Counted from the stretch's first letter, positions 25,101 through 40,100 are shown. The stretch is DNA of 64,000 bases from Aplidium turbinatum (GCA_918807975.1 OU964924.1:4538501-4602500); one strand, 5' to 3'. Notes: generated from the letters alone by a model not told the origin. Numbers and translations: made by a program.

Positions 25101-28100
25101 CCCATATTTCTTTCCATCACAGCAAGAATTTGTGGTACTGTACGTGACAGCAAACTCTATCCCTTTTGCATTGATTTAACTTCTGCAGATGCTAAATTAC
25201 CGTAAAAATGACGGATTTTGCTATCTGAATAGTGTACCACATTTCGCTCATTAACAATCTGACCCCACTCTTTCTCCTGAACAGATGGGTCGTTATCCGA
25301 TGCTCCGGGAGGAGACTGACAGAATCGTGAGCACCCATGTCCGGGAGCGGGAAGCTGCGACTAAGGATCAGGTTGTCTAGGAGTGGAAGCTGAAACGCTT
25401 ATACAATCCTGCAAAAAATAGCACTCAAAATATCGGAACTAAACTCATGGTCTAACTTACGTTTCATAATCTTCAATGCTTGAATTTGATTTTGGAAAAC
25501 ACTTTTAGGGAGAGCAATTTTGAACTAAACGGTGTTTTCAACATCGTTAAAGAAGGTAGTTCATCATCAATTTTGCATGTTATTGAATGTTAACTGATGT
25601 TTAGCATTATGACCTTGAGACTTTCCATCTCTACACATATTCTTGCTATTCAGTTGTCTGCTTTGGTGCTTTTCAGGTCAACTTTTTAATGACGTGCGAG
25701 CTGTCCTATATCAACACTAACCACGAAGACTTTATTGGATTTGCAAAGTAGGTTTCATTCTGCTAACCCTGTAGCATGCATACCAATACATCGTAATATA
25801 ATTTACACATATACTGTATTGTAAACTATTTGGTGGTTAACCCTTTGAGGAACTTACCTGGTTCTCTGTAAAGGCGTAAAGCTTCACTGGTCATGACAGC
25901 TTGCCATTGTACTTATAGTATTGTAGAGACTGCCAGTGAAGCGTATGCTTTGTTTGTTTGTACATTTTATTTGCTCTGCTGATGACTGCTGATAAGAAAA
26001 GACGTTATAAGCGCTGTTGCAACCTTTTCCTAGTCCCTGTTGGATTGATGTGGGATTTCTTCAGTTTGATTCTGAAATATAGTTCCGAATAATTTGTGCT
26101 TTGAAACCAAGTTGCGACTAAAACTGTTTCTTCGTGGGTTAGAATGTTGTGTCTCAAGAAGCTAAGCTTTTTTCTTTTGCGTCGGTTCAACGCCGTTATA
26201 TGTTGATGAATAGGCTACAATGTGAACAGGGGAGGTTAAATGATGAAGTATTCTGTCACACATCGCAGATACTTCAATACACGTTGCATGTTGTAAGAGT
26301 GTAAGTCATTTTTGGGCCACAGCAATAAAGGGTTTGAAAAGAGAATACAGCAATTTTCTCTGTTATTCTACCATGCATTAGGCTACTTTTTCCCCCGGTT
26401 TCATTTGCTTTATTCTAAAACAGAGCCGCGAGCTTTTAGAGCAGTGTGTTACATCCTCAAGTGCTTTGGACGTCGTTTTTACGTTTACTTTAATTGTTTT
26501 ACAGCGCTTCTCAAAAAGGAGTTGATAGAGGAACGAAAAAGAAATCAGTGGGAAATCAGGTAACCCTTTTTAGATTTATTTTTGTTGTGGTAATTTATCA
26601 TTGCCAACAGGCATAGCTCAGCAACAATACGACATCTAACATTGTAACGCAAAAATACTGTACAATAAAGCGAACGTTTTCGGCTATACTTTTAGTCCTT
26701 TTCAAGCTTATAAAAGAAAAGTGATTATGATATATAATTTACATTGTATGAGAAAATAGTCCATCTTGCGCAATCTACCTGGATTCTTCTCCTCTGAACT
26801 TAATTCCCTACTTGATCCGTTGTGTTGTGTAGTCATTTTGTATGTGAGCAGGATATGCAGTCTTTCAGTGTTTAGACTAAACCATATTTTTGATGTTATA
26901 CTGTGTTTCTCTAGTATTTTATCATGAGTGTATACTAGACTGGCCCAAAAAAAAGAAAAGTCGGAAATGTCATGCTCCACAAGCATTTTCTTGTTGCATT
27001 TAACCTAAAACTTACTCCTGCCAATTTTTTTTCGATTTGAAGAATGTTTGGAGGTAACTCATAACATAATTATTACTCGATGCTAGTGGCCAGGGAATGG
27101 TAGATCGCATTGCTATCCCAGTCACTGGAGGAACAGAAGTAGAGCAGCTTCTTGGTGTACCAAAAATTGGTAGAGGCACTGGGAAAACACAAGCTGATTC
27201 ATGCTTAAATGCACTTGAAGAGTGGAAGCTAAAAGATAAAATTTAAGGGCTCGTTTTTGACACTACTGAGTAGGCTACTGTAATAATTTTCCATCCCAGT
27301 GCAGAACAAGTGGGATTTTCGGTGTGAACTGTGCCTTGATTGATGCAGCTGTTTCTTTACGTGTTACAATACAGATCTTTTAATAGTGTTCCCTGAGAAC
27401 GACATCATTTAGATTATAGCCCATGGCCTGGGTGTATGCTCCCATAATGAACATTGCATTACGGTCTGAAACATTGGTGCGATCCAGAGAAGCTGCAACT
27501 TCACTGGTGACAACTCTAATCTTCGAAGTTGAAGTTGATGGCAGTGCTTGCTGCTTGGTTGAAATCATCTTCTGATGATTCAGTTGAATTACCAGACTCT
27601 GATAAGATTTCAGAAAGTGGTACAGTTTGTTGGCTGTCGGTTGCTGAGCGCTGCATCTGGCATGCAAATGCTTCACTTTGCATTCGTTTATGTGACTCTG
27701 TTTGTGCCATCAATTCCAGCCATGCTGCAGCTAGTGGTATCAATCTGCTGCATATGCAGGGATTTCTTGTCTTCTTCATTTGACATTGTTGTTTCCCAAT
27801 TTTTTGCTGAGATATCAAATAGATTATCTAAATCAGCTTGGAATAATCCCTCCTTTGCTCTATAGCAGTTGTGCTGTTTGAGCCGGTTGGCTTTTAATAG
27901 CATGATAATATTTGAGAAGTTTGTTAAATTTTCTGATAGCAGAACCAATTCTTTGGGTAGGTATATGTGCCTTGTTCCAGAAACTAACTGTTGCATTTAC
28001 TGCAACTTTAGCACTTTCACTTATACACAAGCCTTTCTCTTGATGCTGAAACATAGATTTTCGAAGGACCTCTTAATTTGTTGGTAATCCGGAAGAGGTA

Positions 28101-31100
28101 ATATCTTCTTGGAAATGCCCCAGCATCCAAATTTCTGGAGAACTTCTAGTTTTGGATGGCATGATCAAACACAGAATAAAATATTATCCTTATAAATTTC
28201 CAATATGCAATGTACTATACTAAACAACTGAAAATGAAGGAGAATTTTGTTAAAATTTTGGAAATGCATCAAATTTCGTAAATTCGCCTACTTTCCCCTA
28301 AAATGTAAAGTTATGAGTTACCTCCAAACATTCTTCAAATCGAAAAAAAATTGGCAGGAGTAAGTTTTAGGTTAAATGCAACAAGAAAATGCTTGTGGAG
28401 CATGACATTTCCGACTTTTCTTTTTTTCGGGCCAGTCTAGTGTATACTGTATAATTACTTTTTGTTTTATAGCTTTGAAAAGGACTAAAAGTACAGTCGA
28501 AAACGTTCGCTTTATTTTATTTTTGTGTGGCAATGTTAAGTTGTATATATCATTGTAGTACAACAACTGCTACGGCGTCATTTGTTAAAAGGCAGTAAAG
28601 TTTCAAGCCCATTTTGACACCAAGCAGCCTTGGAAAATTGTCATGGTTAGGAAATGTGTCTTGCTCGGGGAAGTTATTTTCACAATTTTGTGGTTGATGG
28701 AATGTTCAACTTCCCTTTAACTTTGACATTGTAATTGTATTGCCATGATAAGCTTGGTTATTTCCCACGTCTGCAGACGTTGAATCAATTTAAAAAACGG
28801 CTGATTTGCTGACTGGGACTTTGGCTGTCGCGGAATTGCTCCAGCGATTTGCCTAGCAATGAAGTGTGACCAATGACCATATTTTGTGGCAGTACCGGAT
28901 TATTTTGAAATTATAAAACGCAAAAGATACTGCATGTCATTTTATGCAAAGAAATCCATGTTTCCCTTGTTTAGTTTTATCACTACTTGCTTTTAATATA
29001 CAACTTATTCGAGTGTTTTGAAAAACACATTGTCAAAACATAACTTTTATTTTCTGCAAGTATGACACAGATTTTTGTTGTTCAAAATATTAATATTCTT
29101 TTATTATATTTGTGAATTGGAAATAGGAGTTGGTAAGAATCTGCCTTGTTTCAGTTTGTAGTGTTTTTTACTTAATTTGTGCATGCTCTTAAAAACGAAG
29201 TTCCTGTTTCTTTTTTTACTTTATCCGTAATTTTTCACTTCACAAAATGACACGAGGCTGCTAAAACTTGTCAAGCGTTCGACTTATTGTTTCTGATAAT
29301 GTAGATTGTTGGTAAAATCTGACTGATTAATTTGTCTTCACGTTTGTGTGTTTGAGATGCGATTCAGCTTGGCTGTTTTAGTTTGTGCTTAGCAATAGTT
29401 GCTGTAGCCAATTTGCCTTTGTCTTTTTCTATTTTGTTAATAACTCAGCTTTGCAACTATAACGATTATGAGCTTTGCGTTTCAAACGAGTGGGTATGCC
29501 TTTAAAAGGCTGAATGGTTTTACTAAGTTCACGTTAGAATACTATTCAGATATCAAAATTTTAAATATTTTCTAACAATCTTTATCTTATTTCCAAGCCA
29601 GCAACTTAGTCCTTTCATTTTACAATGCTCAACGTCTACAGACGTTGAATCAATGTGAAAATATTTGCTGCCACGGAATTTAACGTAGCTCTTTGTCATG
29701 CCAAGCATCAAATCACATTCAATCAAATCTGCTTGTACAATACTGCTTGTGTTGTCACTGTGTCAAACATGCGTCATAGGGGAAGACCCTGAGCTTCCTG
29801 TCACGTGACAATGTAGTCACAGGCGCAGTAACATCAGCTTCGGAATAGTTTTGCGCTGCCTTTATTTGTAGCTGCGTGTAACCAACGTAAAAACCGCTAG
29901 GTTTTGTTACATTTTAGTGAATGGTAGATTTGCGACCAAAGATGTGTCTTTGACTGAATAAGTCGTATGGGCTTCTACAACTGTGTGTTACATAGTAGTA
30001 TGGTGACTATATTATAACATCACTGGGCCCAGGGATCTATTGATAGGTTTTTTTCTTCATTTGTGGCGTTGGTCTCTTGCTAAAATTTAACTCTGTCACG
30101 GCAAGCATCACCTCTCAACTAAAATCAAATAATCAAGAGAAGGCGTTTTTTGATATCAACATTTGCTTGATTTTAATAACTTTCCCCACGGTTTCTTTTG
30201 CAGTTGAAATTTGCTGACTAACATTCCCTGTAGACGTTGAATCGATGTAAAAATAACGGATTTTGCTGTCTGGGTTGTTGTTGTTGTCTTCGAAGATTTT
30301 TTAGTTGTATAAAAAAATCTCTAGTGTTGGACTGTTGGTACCACCAAAAATGTTTCACAGTCATCTCTATCTGCAATGATCACATTTTAGGAATTCAGAT
30401 GCCAAAATTTGAAACATTTTCTCACAATCTTTATCCTTCAACGTACTTTCCTAGTCAGCAAATTAGTTCTTTCATTTTACAATGTGGTATTGTTGTGTCT
30501 TGCCTGTCTTTAGTACAAAAAAGCAAACTCTCTCCCGAAACTATATTTTAGGAAATGGATTAGTATTGCAAATGATTGCATGCGGTTTTGAACTTCTCGA
30601 GTAGATTTTGTCAAAGCTATAAAATGTCTTGATTTACTTCTAAACATCTCTTTACCTTTTGAGACTATGCATTGTGGACCGGATCTTCTCAAATGTAAAT
30701 AGCTTCACAACTAATTGATCTCGGTTTAATTTAGCTAGAGAAATGCTACTGACTTTCTTTTACTAATATAGTCCAAGTTGACGATCTCATCCCACCTATA
30801 GTTGCATGTTAGCAAATAATTTGTTATTCTTGAATTCAGTGTTTCTAAAAGGCTTTGTAGACACGTTGGTTGTCTGAGGAAAGCTTGCTATTTGACTTAG
30901 ATCTTTAGTGCTACTTGAATTATGATTTGCTAGGCTAATAATAATACAATTTGTTAAACTGTACATATAGGAACACTACAGTTTACAGGTTTGTACAATG
31001 TACATAATAAAACGCAACCAATAAATTTCCAATACTTTTATGTTCGTAGCAGTTTAGAGTATTTTGAAATCTGTACACGTTGTTAAACTGATAGTCTGCC

Positions 31101-34100
31101 CGTTGGCATTGGTTCACCGCCCATGACCAATCTGACTTGACAAACAATGTTTTGTTTCAGCGTTTCGCGTGGCTTATTAGGTAATTAGGCACGTGCGATG
31201 TACCTTGCTGTTTGCGCGTGTGTTTTTCTGTTGTTTTTTTTTAAACCAAAATCTTGAAATGTTTTTTTGAAATAGTTATCTAAACATTGAAGGTTTCAGC
31301 CACACTTGCTTTTTATTTGTATTCATTATATAAAAGTAGAGATGTACCGATATATCGGTATCGGTGATATCGACTATTTTTTGAGTATCGATATCGGCAT
31401 CGGTATCGGCAAAATTTGGCCGATACTGTGGCCGATACTAAACATGTAAAAAAAGGCCTTTGCTGCGGATTTTCTGCAGAACCAGATATATAGATTTTTT
31501 AAAGTAGTAACTAACATCACATTGAAGTAGAAAAATAACCTGTTCAAATTTTTGATACCTCACACTCCCATGACTTCATGCGTGCACCTTTTGACATTGT
31601 TTGCTTACAGTGATTCTTTCACTCAAACAAAACGTTTTCTTTCAGCAGATTTGCGTTGTTCGATTCTTAAGTTGTGAAGGAGACTCAATTTCTCCAATAT
31701 TTATCATTTGTGTTTCTTTTTTACTCTCAGCAGAGGATAAAACCAGGCCAAGACTACCCAGGTAGCAAAAATGTATAATTTTGCATCGTTTTTACCTTTC
31801 AATTCTTGTCGATGTAAATTCTTGCTACAAAACGGCTGCCTTCTTCTTCTTTCGTTTGAGACTAGATCAAATTTCAGGGCAGGTGGTGGAGAGCCAGGTG
31901 AGTGTAGCTTCGTCCAGCGTTGCTATACCATGCGTTCCATTTGGTGCCTTGTAGATGGGACATTTGAGAAAGACATGGTCAGCAGTCTGTTCCTCCGCGC
32001 CGCATTCGCAGGCCGATGAGGGAGCCAGACCTCACTTGTGCATGTTGGCATGGAAGCGACCGACTCCGGTTCGGATTCTGTTGAGCTTGACCCAAGTCGG
32101 CCGAGGCAGGTCCATACCAGGGGGGCGCGCCACCGGGTGGGGTATAAAACCATGTAGTTTGGTGTCGGTGGCGCACCACGCTGCATTCCAAGTATCTTCC
32201 ATGAAGTGAGCTGTGCTGATGGCATGATCGGTGAATGGATGTAGTAATTCAACAGCAGCTAACGGCTGCCGAGAAACATATAGTTGATTGGATGGTCTAA
32301 ATGGCTAGCGTGGAAGCTACACCGTTATGGTTAGCGAATCGCAACAGCTCGCTGTACTAATGAGTGCTCAGCCTTGTGCTGATAGCCGGGAAGGACACTC
32401 CTTTCTTCACAATGAGGTTGTCATCTTAGGCGCAACAAGACCATTTATGGATTAGTTTAGTGAGGATTCGTAGTCCCATTGCTTTCATTTTGAGCCTACC
32501 TGGGTAGTCTTGGCCTGGCAAAAGCTTTTCAACCACACGACAAGCGCCCTTAAGTTGCACATTACTTGTCAAATAGTTTTTGTACAACTACACAAATCAC
32601 TTGGTTTACATTTTACATCTTATTATCAATTATGATAGCCTATTTGGAGAGTTTGCGCAAACACTTTATTATGATGTAATGTTTCTTCCCTTATACCCCA
32701 CTCCTCAATTACGGTGGGTGGCCTTTCATTACTAAAACCTACTATTATGACACAACAATGTGGTTGAGATTGGATTCTTGAATCTTTAATAAATTATGCC
32801 AATTGAAAGCTTTTTTTAATAGTTTTATGCAAACAAGGTAAAACTTAGCATTTGATATAATTCCTTGCAAATACCAAAATTGCTTCTTTTTGTAACACCA
32901 AAGTATCGGCCAAAATATCGGTATCAGTATCGGTATCGGCCTAAAAAAGTGATATCGGTATCGGGATCGGTATCGGCCAAAATATTGGTATCGGTACATC
33001 TCTATATAAAAGTGAACAACTGCCAATGCTGACGTCTTTTTGAAACATGTTCAAACGACTTTTCAAAAGCTAGCTACAATTTGTGGCAAGTTATGGTTTC
33101 AAGAAACAACATTATTCCAACCATTCCAATCTTTTTCCATAATGCCCTTTACTAGTTTTAACCAACTGTGCTTGGTTTTGCAAAACAGTATGTATCTGGC
33201 ATTCCACCTGGGGAATGGGGATGTTGTGCCCAAAACACCCCAGTCTGCGGATGAAGAGCTTGTCATTAAACGGAAATTATTCACATATTTAATTTGTAAT
33301 GATCTCGCAGGTTATCCGGAAGGGATGGCTAAACATGCACAACGTCAGTTTCATCAAAGGAAGTTCGAAAGAATTCTGGTTCACCTTGAGTGCTGAGACA
33401 TTCCAATGGTACAAGGATGAAGAGGTGAGAGTTTGTTTGTTCTGAATTAATTTTTCTACTGTCCCGTGTGTAACTAAATTATATGATTGAGATCAGAATT
33501 ATTTTTGACTGTAGAGTACAGTGTGGAATGTGTTGGACCTCATGAAACTGAAAGTTAAGCCATAGGGTACAGTGAAAAATGACATTGTTAATTTAAAACT
33601 CTATAACTGTAAAATGTGTTCAAAATAGTTAATTGGAAATACTATCAAGTTAGGCGAAACATCGAGTTATCCGATGTCGAGCTAGGTTGGTTTCATAGAC
33701 ATTCTGTCGGGATCAGGTAAAATTTGTCGAGTTAGACAAACCGTCGAGTTAGGCGGATTCTATTGTATTATTCTTCAAGAGTAGGTTTTCGCTTAAAACC
33801 TAATGACGCAGTTTCTAAATGCACACGTCACTTTCTGCTTGGTAAAATCCCTTCAAGAAACCTGGAGGGTCAGTTGATATGACTTATTGACTTCATTATC
33901 TATGTCTTGATTCCGGTTCCAGGAAAAAGACAAGAAATTTGTCCTGTCCTTGGACAATATTCGAATGCGTGACATAGAGAAGGGTTTCATGTCCAGCAAG
34001 TATGGGTTTGCCTTGTACAGCACAGAGCAACGCAACGTGTACAAAGATTACAGGTAACGATGTCATACTTCGAGCCACAGCTTGTTTCGACCTATATCGA

Positions 34101-37100
34101 TCAATCATAAATTACCAATGCAGTGATCACGTTTGATTGATTGATTTATTTTTCAATCCTCCTCAACCCGAAACCAAGTTCCGAAAGTGATTGTAAAGTG
34201 CAGTTATAGAATTCAATTGCTTGCGTATAATTTCACACACATATAAGTGCTTTTGAACGAAAGCTGCACGATGAAGTGCTGGCTTGTAATTGGACTGATT
34301 TTAATTAATTTACTAAAAGACAAAATCCGATGATGATGAGCATAGATTTCCGATTACGGTCATGTGACATTGTAATGAAAGTTTCTCAGCTGACAAAAGT
34401 CCAGTTTTTCATCTACTGTCTCACAAAAAATATATTTTTGTTAACCGGCTTTTAAATTAGTTTTTTTTAGAGAAAGTGCTTCTCAAATCTTCAAAAAAAA
34501 TGACTTTTTTCAATAAGATATTGACTCCAAAGCCCTCTTATAATTTTCAAAAAATAGTGTTTTTTATTTTCACCATTGTTCCCAGGCAATTGGAGTTATC
34601 TGCGGAAAACCAGGAAGAAGTTGACAGTTGGAAGGCTTCGTTTCTTCGTGCTGGTGTCTACCCAGAGAGAAGCTCAGAAACAAAAGTATGACGTGCTTTT
34701 GGCTGGTGTTTCAGCACTGGGTTTTGTTTAAACCTTGTTCTTAATTTTCGCATTTGCTTACTGTAATGTTCAGTTGTAGCAAACTGCCAGTCATAAAATA
34801 AGTCGTTTTTGCATTTTTTCGTCATCTGTAGACGTTGAATCAATGTGAAAAGCACAGATTTGCTGGCAGCTTCGGCTTTGCATGCGAGTATCACGCTATG
34901 GCGTCACAGTAGATTTGAATCATCACGTGATTGATACGGTTCATTAACGCTTGTAACTTTGCTTTTTTCGATTGTTACATCTGTAATTGAGTTGGCCATT
35001 TCGAAAAACTTCAACAGCAATCTTCAACGAAAAATGGAACAAAAATGCTACCACCGCCGAAAACGACATTCGGGTCGTTAGAGAAATTTTAGTTTTAAAC
35101 CCCGAGACAAATAATCTTTATCTTGCCAATTTTAAATTTGAATAAATTTATCATTTTTTGTTATTTCTGCATCGAGTTTTCACTGATTTAAACAGTACTT
35201 GAACTTGCTCGGCATTCGCTTGTATCGATTGACCAGCAACAAAACTCTGTGCAACCCACGTAGCTGTCGAAAGATGAAGAGATATGTCACTAATGCTATC
35301 GACCGTAAGGAATGAACCATGCTTAAACTTACCAAGTCTTACTTTCACATGCGGAATGACTTGTCGTCAGTATTGCTTGAATTTGAAAACTTAAAATTCG
35401 ATCGATATACAAATCAATGAAGAAACAAGCAAGAAGCTCTGTGCAGTTGATCTGAAACCGCTTTAAAATCGCCGGAACGGTGTCCAAGACAAAGCAAATA
35501 TAAAAGCACCAAGTCCGCTTCATTCCAATCTAACGTAACTCACCTTGGTTGACCAGCCACATGTTAACAATGCCAATTAATTGGAAACAAGCTCTAGTCT
35601 CCATGTCTTGTTCAAGATAGAAGCCAGTTACAAATTGGTTGGCCAATGAGTTGCACCCGAGACCCCGATTTCCAAATATGACGGACCTAGTGATATGTCC
35701 TGGACTTGACCTTCTTTTCTGTGTTCACGTGCCCATTGCGGCATCGCCTGTCAGTCACGCATGGAACTTTTTGCCATAGGAGGATTTGCAAATGACGTAT
35801 CTCTGAACTACAACCTTCGCATCGAAGATTCGAAGTACAGCCATATGTTTAAAGTAAACCATTAATTTAAATTCAACCTAGAACGAATAGCTTGATGGAC
35901 TTTTAACCAGTGCCGTAGTGTGCTTGAGAAAATGCTTTTATGATTTAACACGAAGCCTGTGGCAGCTTTGCACGGTAGTTTGAAAATATCTTAGTCTTTG
36001 GTCTGGCAGCCTTGCTCGGTACGCTTTTGCACAGAAAGATTTGAATATATTAGAGCAGTGCTCTTCAACCTTTTTGTCCGTGGTACACCTTTTTTAAATT
36101 TTTAATAACTTCGTATACCTCACAAATAGCAATGTTTAATTGTGCATAGGAAGTAAAAAAAAAACTAATAATTAATTAATTGTTTGTTAAAGTGATTATT
36201 AGGGTGCACACAATGCCGACTTTTTTGAATTTTTTTACCCGATTCATTTGTAGATTCCCCTGTTTGTTCGATTAGATGAGTAACTATGCTGGGCCAAATA
36301 TCAGTGAGATTGGTGAATGTCTATGTGGGCAACACCACTATCAAAAAATCCCATAATTTCCGAAAAAGTAACAAAAATTGTACAATTACTGTATATAACC
36401 TCATACAAAATACATGCATTCATGTAATTATTTTGACTATTTCTAACATTTTGGACAAGTTACCAAAATTAAGATACACATTCTGATACACTCTATTATG
36501 TATCTATATCTACAAAGAAGACTTTATGTGTTCCTAATGAAATGTATTGATATTGCTCTTAGTATTGAGCATTCTTATAGATACCGTAAAATACAGTAGC
36601 ACAACTTTGCCCGGATGGACAACTTTGCCCAAAATTTGTGAGTTAAAGTGTGACTACAATATGGTCTTCATGTTTTATAGGATTTGTCTAATGAATAATA
36701 CTGTTAAATATTATCCATTAGACAAATCCAATAAAATATTAAGACCATATTGTGGTCAAACTTTAACTCACAAATTTTGGGCAAAGTTGTGCTGTTTTAC
36801 GGTACACATAATTATAGATACAAGAAAAATACACATTAAGGTACAGTACACAATTGATACACAATGATACATTTTCATTGTTTGAAGAGTTCTTTGTTTT
36901 CTCTCACAAATTAAGTGTCATTTTTCTCGCATTCTCCACTACTTGGAGTGTGTTTTGGTAATTTTCTTCAATTCTTGCACTATTTAAAAAATCAGTACTG
37001 AGTTTCACGCCTCTCTCAGCAATATCATTGGTAACATTTATAGCTCTAACATTGCATTTAGCTTCTTGATAGGCCTTGCACAACTCCTGATCTTTGACCG

Positions 37101-40100
37101 GTAAAACAAGGAATTCATCTTTAATTCTTAAAGATGAGAAAAAAAACCATGAGTCCACATCAACAAAGTCTGAAAGTTTGGAGTCTAGCTTAATGGAGTC
37201 CGGAAATGTAGGTTTTCCGTACCTGGTGCCGAAACGTCTAGTTGGAGCAGCAAGTGGTTCTGCCGGTTTTAAATTGAGAAGTCTGTCAGCTATTTGACGC
37301 TTATCTGCATTGCTCACTTTAGAACTGAATGAAGATGTAGGAACAAATTCACTGGACAAGTACCACAAATGTCGTTTGAGACATCGTGCAGCACTGTCTG
37401 ATATGATGCTGTTGATGGCTTTGTACTTCAGAATGTCTATATATAACTGTAAGCTATTCAAAGGTGCATCAGTGGCTACACTGCATCTAAACCACCAGGT
37501 ACAGTACACAAGTGAGACAACGTTCACAAAATCTCTAATCTTGGTGGCCTGAGAAGTTGTCATGACAGTTCCCTTCGGCAGAGCTGCAATTTGATCCTCC
37601 AGTAGAACAAGTTTTAATGCATAAATCAACTTGGCCATCCACCTGGTCTTATGCACAGCTCCAGGACACAGAATTTTACCTGTGTGGCTGGAGTTAAGTA
37701 TGACACACACAAATTTATCATCTCTTTATAGTCATCCCTCAAGAACTTGGCTTTCTGCTCTGATAAACAAATCAGTTTATCTTTCCATTTCAAAACATAC
37801 TCGTGTGCTTCTTTTGGGAGCTTGGAAATGTCAAAGTAGTTGAGTGGTTGATTGATGTCATGTGAAATATAATTCCAGTTTTTACGAATTCTGGTAAATA
37901 AAGTTACTTCTGGTGACTTGCTGACATCTATCTTCAAGTCCTCAAATACATGTCCCACTATCAACTCACCGACATGATGAGAACAACCTGCCCAGAATAG
38001 TGCACGTTCAAGACGTGCCTGATTTTGGATAGCAGTCAAGTGTCCAGTGTTTGATGAGGTTGTGTCAAATACTATACTCACAACTTTTTCAGAGCATTGC
38101 CATTCTTGGAGTAACTCTAAGGTCAGCCTTGATATGATTCCGCCAGCTCGCTTTTCCATACCAGATTGATAAGCAGGTGTTCCCAGTAACTTTAGTTCAT
38201 CAGGGAACTTGCCAATGGCGATGGCCAATATCTCTTCTTTTTCGTATTTGTTTTGAAGAGTGGGTAAGCTCTTCCCATCCCAGTGAATAGAGGCAAAGGT
38301 CGGTGGGATCCAGGATTTCTTAATTTCACCAGCTATTTTTTTGTTCACTACACATCTGACCTTAGCCGATTGTAAATATGATGTAGAGACTTTTGAAGCA
38401 TCACCCCCAGCTTCCTTTACAAATGCCTCACTAAAGGCGGCTTGCTGTGCAGGTGTCATTTTCAGTCGTGTAGCTATGACACCAGTCTCGGGGAAGTAAG
38501 TATATCGTGAGGAATGAAGGCTTCTGTTCCGGACTTCACCACTCTTTCATAAAATCTTTTATTTGGCTTAGAGTCTGGTATATATGAGGCTAATGACTTA
38601 TCGTCCTCACTGGAGCTACTGTCAAGTCGAGACTTTTTTTCACTTATTGCAAATAGCAACCCTAAATTCAACACGGTGTCATGGCGATATCGACCTAAAT
38701 TCCATGTCATCGGTTGCCCACATAGACGTAGTCCGATCATCACCAAACTTCACAGAAGCTGTTTTCCCATCAAATAGAACATTTTCACCAATCTACATAA
38801 AAATCGATTGACATGACGGCATTGTGTGCACCCTAGTGATTATAGTAGTCTTGAACTGGAACTATGGGCACAAGAAACTACGCATGCAAAAGTGCAAAAA
38901 ACGTCAACATTGAAGTTGATTTAATGGCTAGCTTGTTGTTGCATTGTTTCGGCAAGGTGGACATAACGTGGTGTTAGCTCTTTCTCTATTCCTTCCCGCA
39001 TTAAAGAATCAATGTCTAGTATCGAGTTTCGTTTGTTGGACTTAATCTCAACAAGACTGGAAAATCCTTCTTCACACAAATAAGTGGTAGGCATCTGCAC
39101 CAAGACATCAATGGATTTTTGCGCGAGATTTTTGTATTCGGGAAATTCAAGAAGAGAAACCCAACATTCTGTGTAATCCACTTCTCGGAATAAGTATTTT
39201 TGATTTAAATCAGCCCGTAGTTCCAATAATTCCTCATCCTCAGTTGGTTCGTCATTAAATGGTTGGATAATCCACGAGTTTGCTTCCAGACATTGTTCGT
39301 TATCTTCGGGAAAATACGTAGTCAAATTGTCGGCAAGTAATTTCAGGTGACCAACAATAAAGGCAGACAAGTTATCTTCAGTAAAAATGTCCTCAAACTC
39401 CCAGCTAGACTCTTTCATGTATTGACTTAATACAGGAAAGTCATTGAAGTTCCTCGACAAAGCATTCTCTTTTCAGAGTGCAATTTTCATCTTCAGCGCA
39501 TTGATCTTGCTGGTTGACCGAAATATATCACCCACTCTCCCTTGAAGACTGATGTTCACTTCGTTCAAACGATCAAAAATCGACGCCAAGTAGGCTATGC
39601 CAATTATGCAATCCAGAATATGTCACGAAACTTGGAAGTCCTTGGGTCTCCGTGTTCACTGTTCAGTGTAAAATGCCCCTAATTGTTGGCGAAGTTCAAA
39701 CACACGGGAAAGAACTTTCCCTCGCGATAGCCACCGTACCTCTGTTGTGACTTCCACTATCACAGATCTAAGCTGTATACCCTTCGTATACCCTTCTCCA
39801 GCTGTATACCCTAGTTTTGATTTGGTATACACTTGAGTATATAGTATACCCGGTTGAAGAGCACTGTAATAGAGTATGACATTCATAATATATTCGCATG
39901 GTTTGTGATTTTGTACACAAAGTGCACTATTTTTGCGTCGAATCACTAGAATGTGTGTACGTTTCTAACCAACAAATGATCTTGTTGTTTTCTTTGCATG
40001 TAACCACTTTCTTGGCGAAAAACTTGTGGATTTCATAACTTCAGTCGGATAAACGGGTAACGCCTCAGTTGAATATTTATTCAAAAGCATAAATGCCACT

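Larger units (their letters stand above)
28831..31328. other. Intron 14, AT-rich part
   Basis: Contains hairpin copies (29597-29672, 30231-30277) and two related segments, about 29555-29630 and 30405-30485, sharing TTTCATTTTACAATG. No gene recognised. A segment near 30500-30545 (AAGCAAACTCTCTCCCGAAA) recurs near 40318. Confidence 0.45.
31329..33012. mobile_element. Non-autonomous hAT with ATCGGTATCGG subterminal repeats (intron 14)
   Basis: Element 31337-33004 (1,668 bp). Ends TAGAGATGTACC and GGTACATCTCTA; perfect TSD TATAAAAG at 31329-31336 and 33005-33012. Many TATCGGTATCGG motifs near both ends. TAGAGATG-type ends are known from hAT-Tip100-like elements. No transposase seen. It carries a 23-bp inverted repeat (31743-31765, 32496-32518) enclosing a LINE fragment. 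Confidence 0.88.
36048..39874 (-). mobile_element. hAT transposon, internally deleted, with a nested element
   Basis: Element 36056-39866. The same perfect 15-bp ends as the hAT at 6129 (CAGTGCTCTTCAACC). Flanking octamers TATTAGAG and TAATAGAG differ at one base. Transposase on the minus strand is only the C-terminal half: [20 protein letters not shown] near 39750, then 39460-38921 with [29 protein letters not shown] and NKRNS. The BED finger and first catalytic half are deleted and there are frameshifts. A second transposon (36200-38835) is inserted in its 3' part. Older than the 6129 copy. Confidence 0.88.

Noticed and set aside
31923-32252. ORFs on both strands suggesting a gene in intron 14.
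   Set aside because: They belong to a 5'-truncated LINE fragment with a 10-bp TSD.
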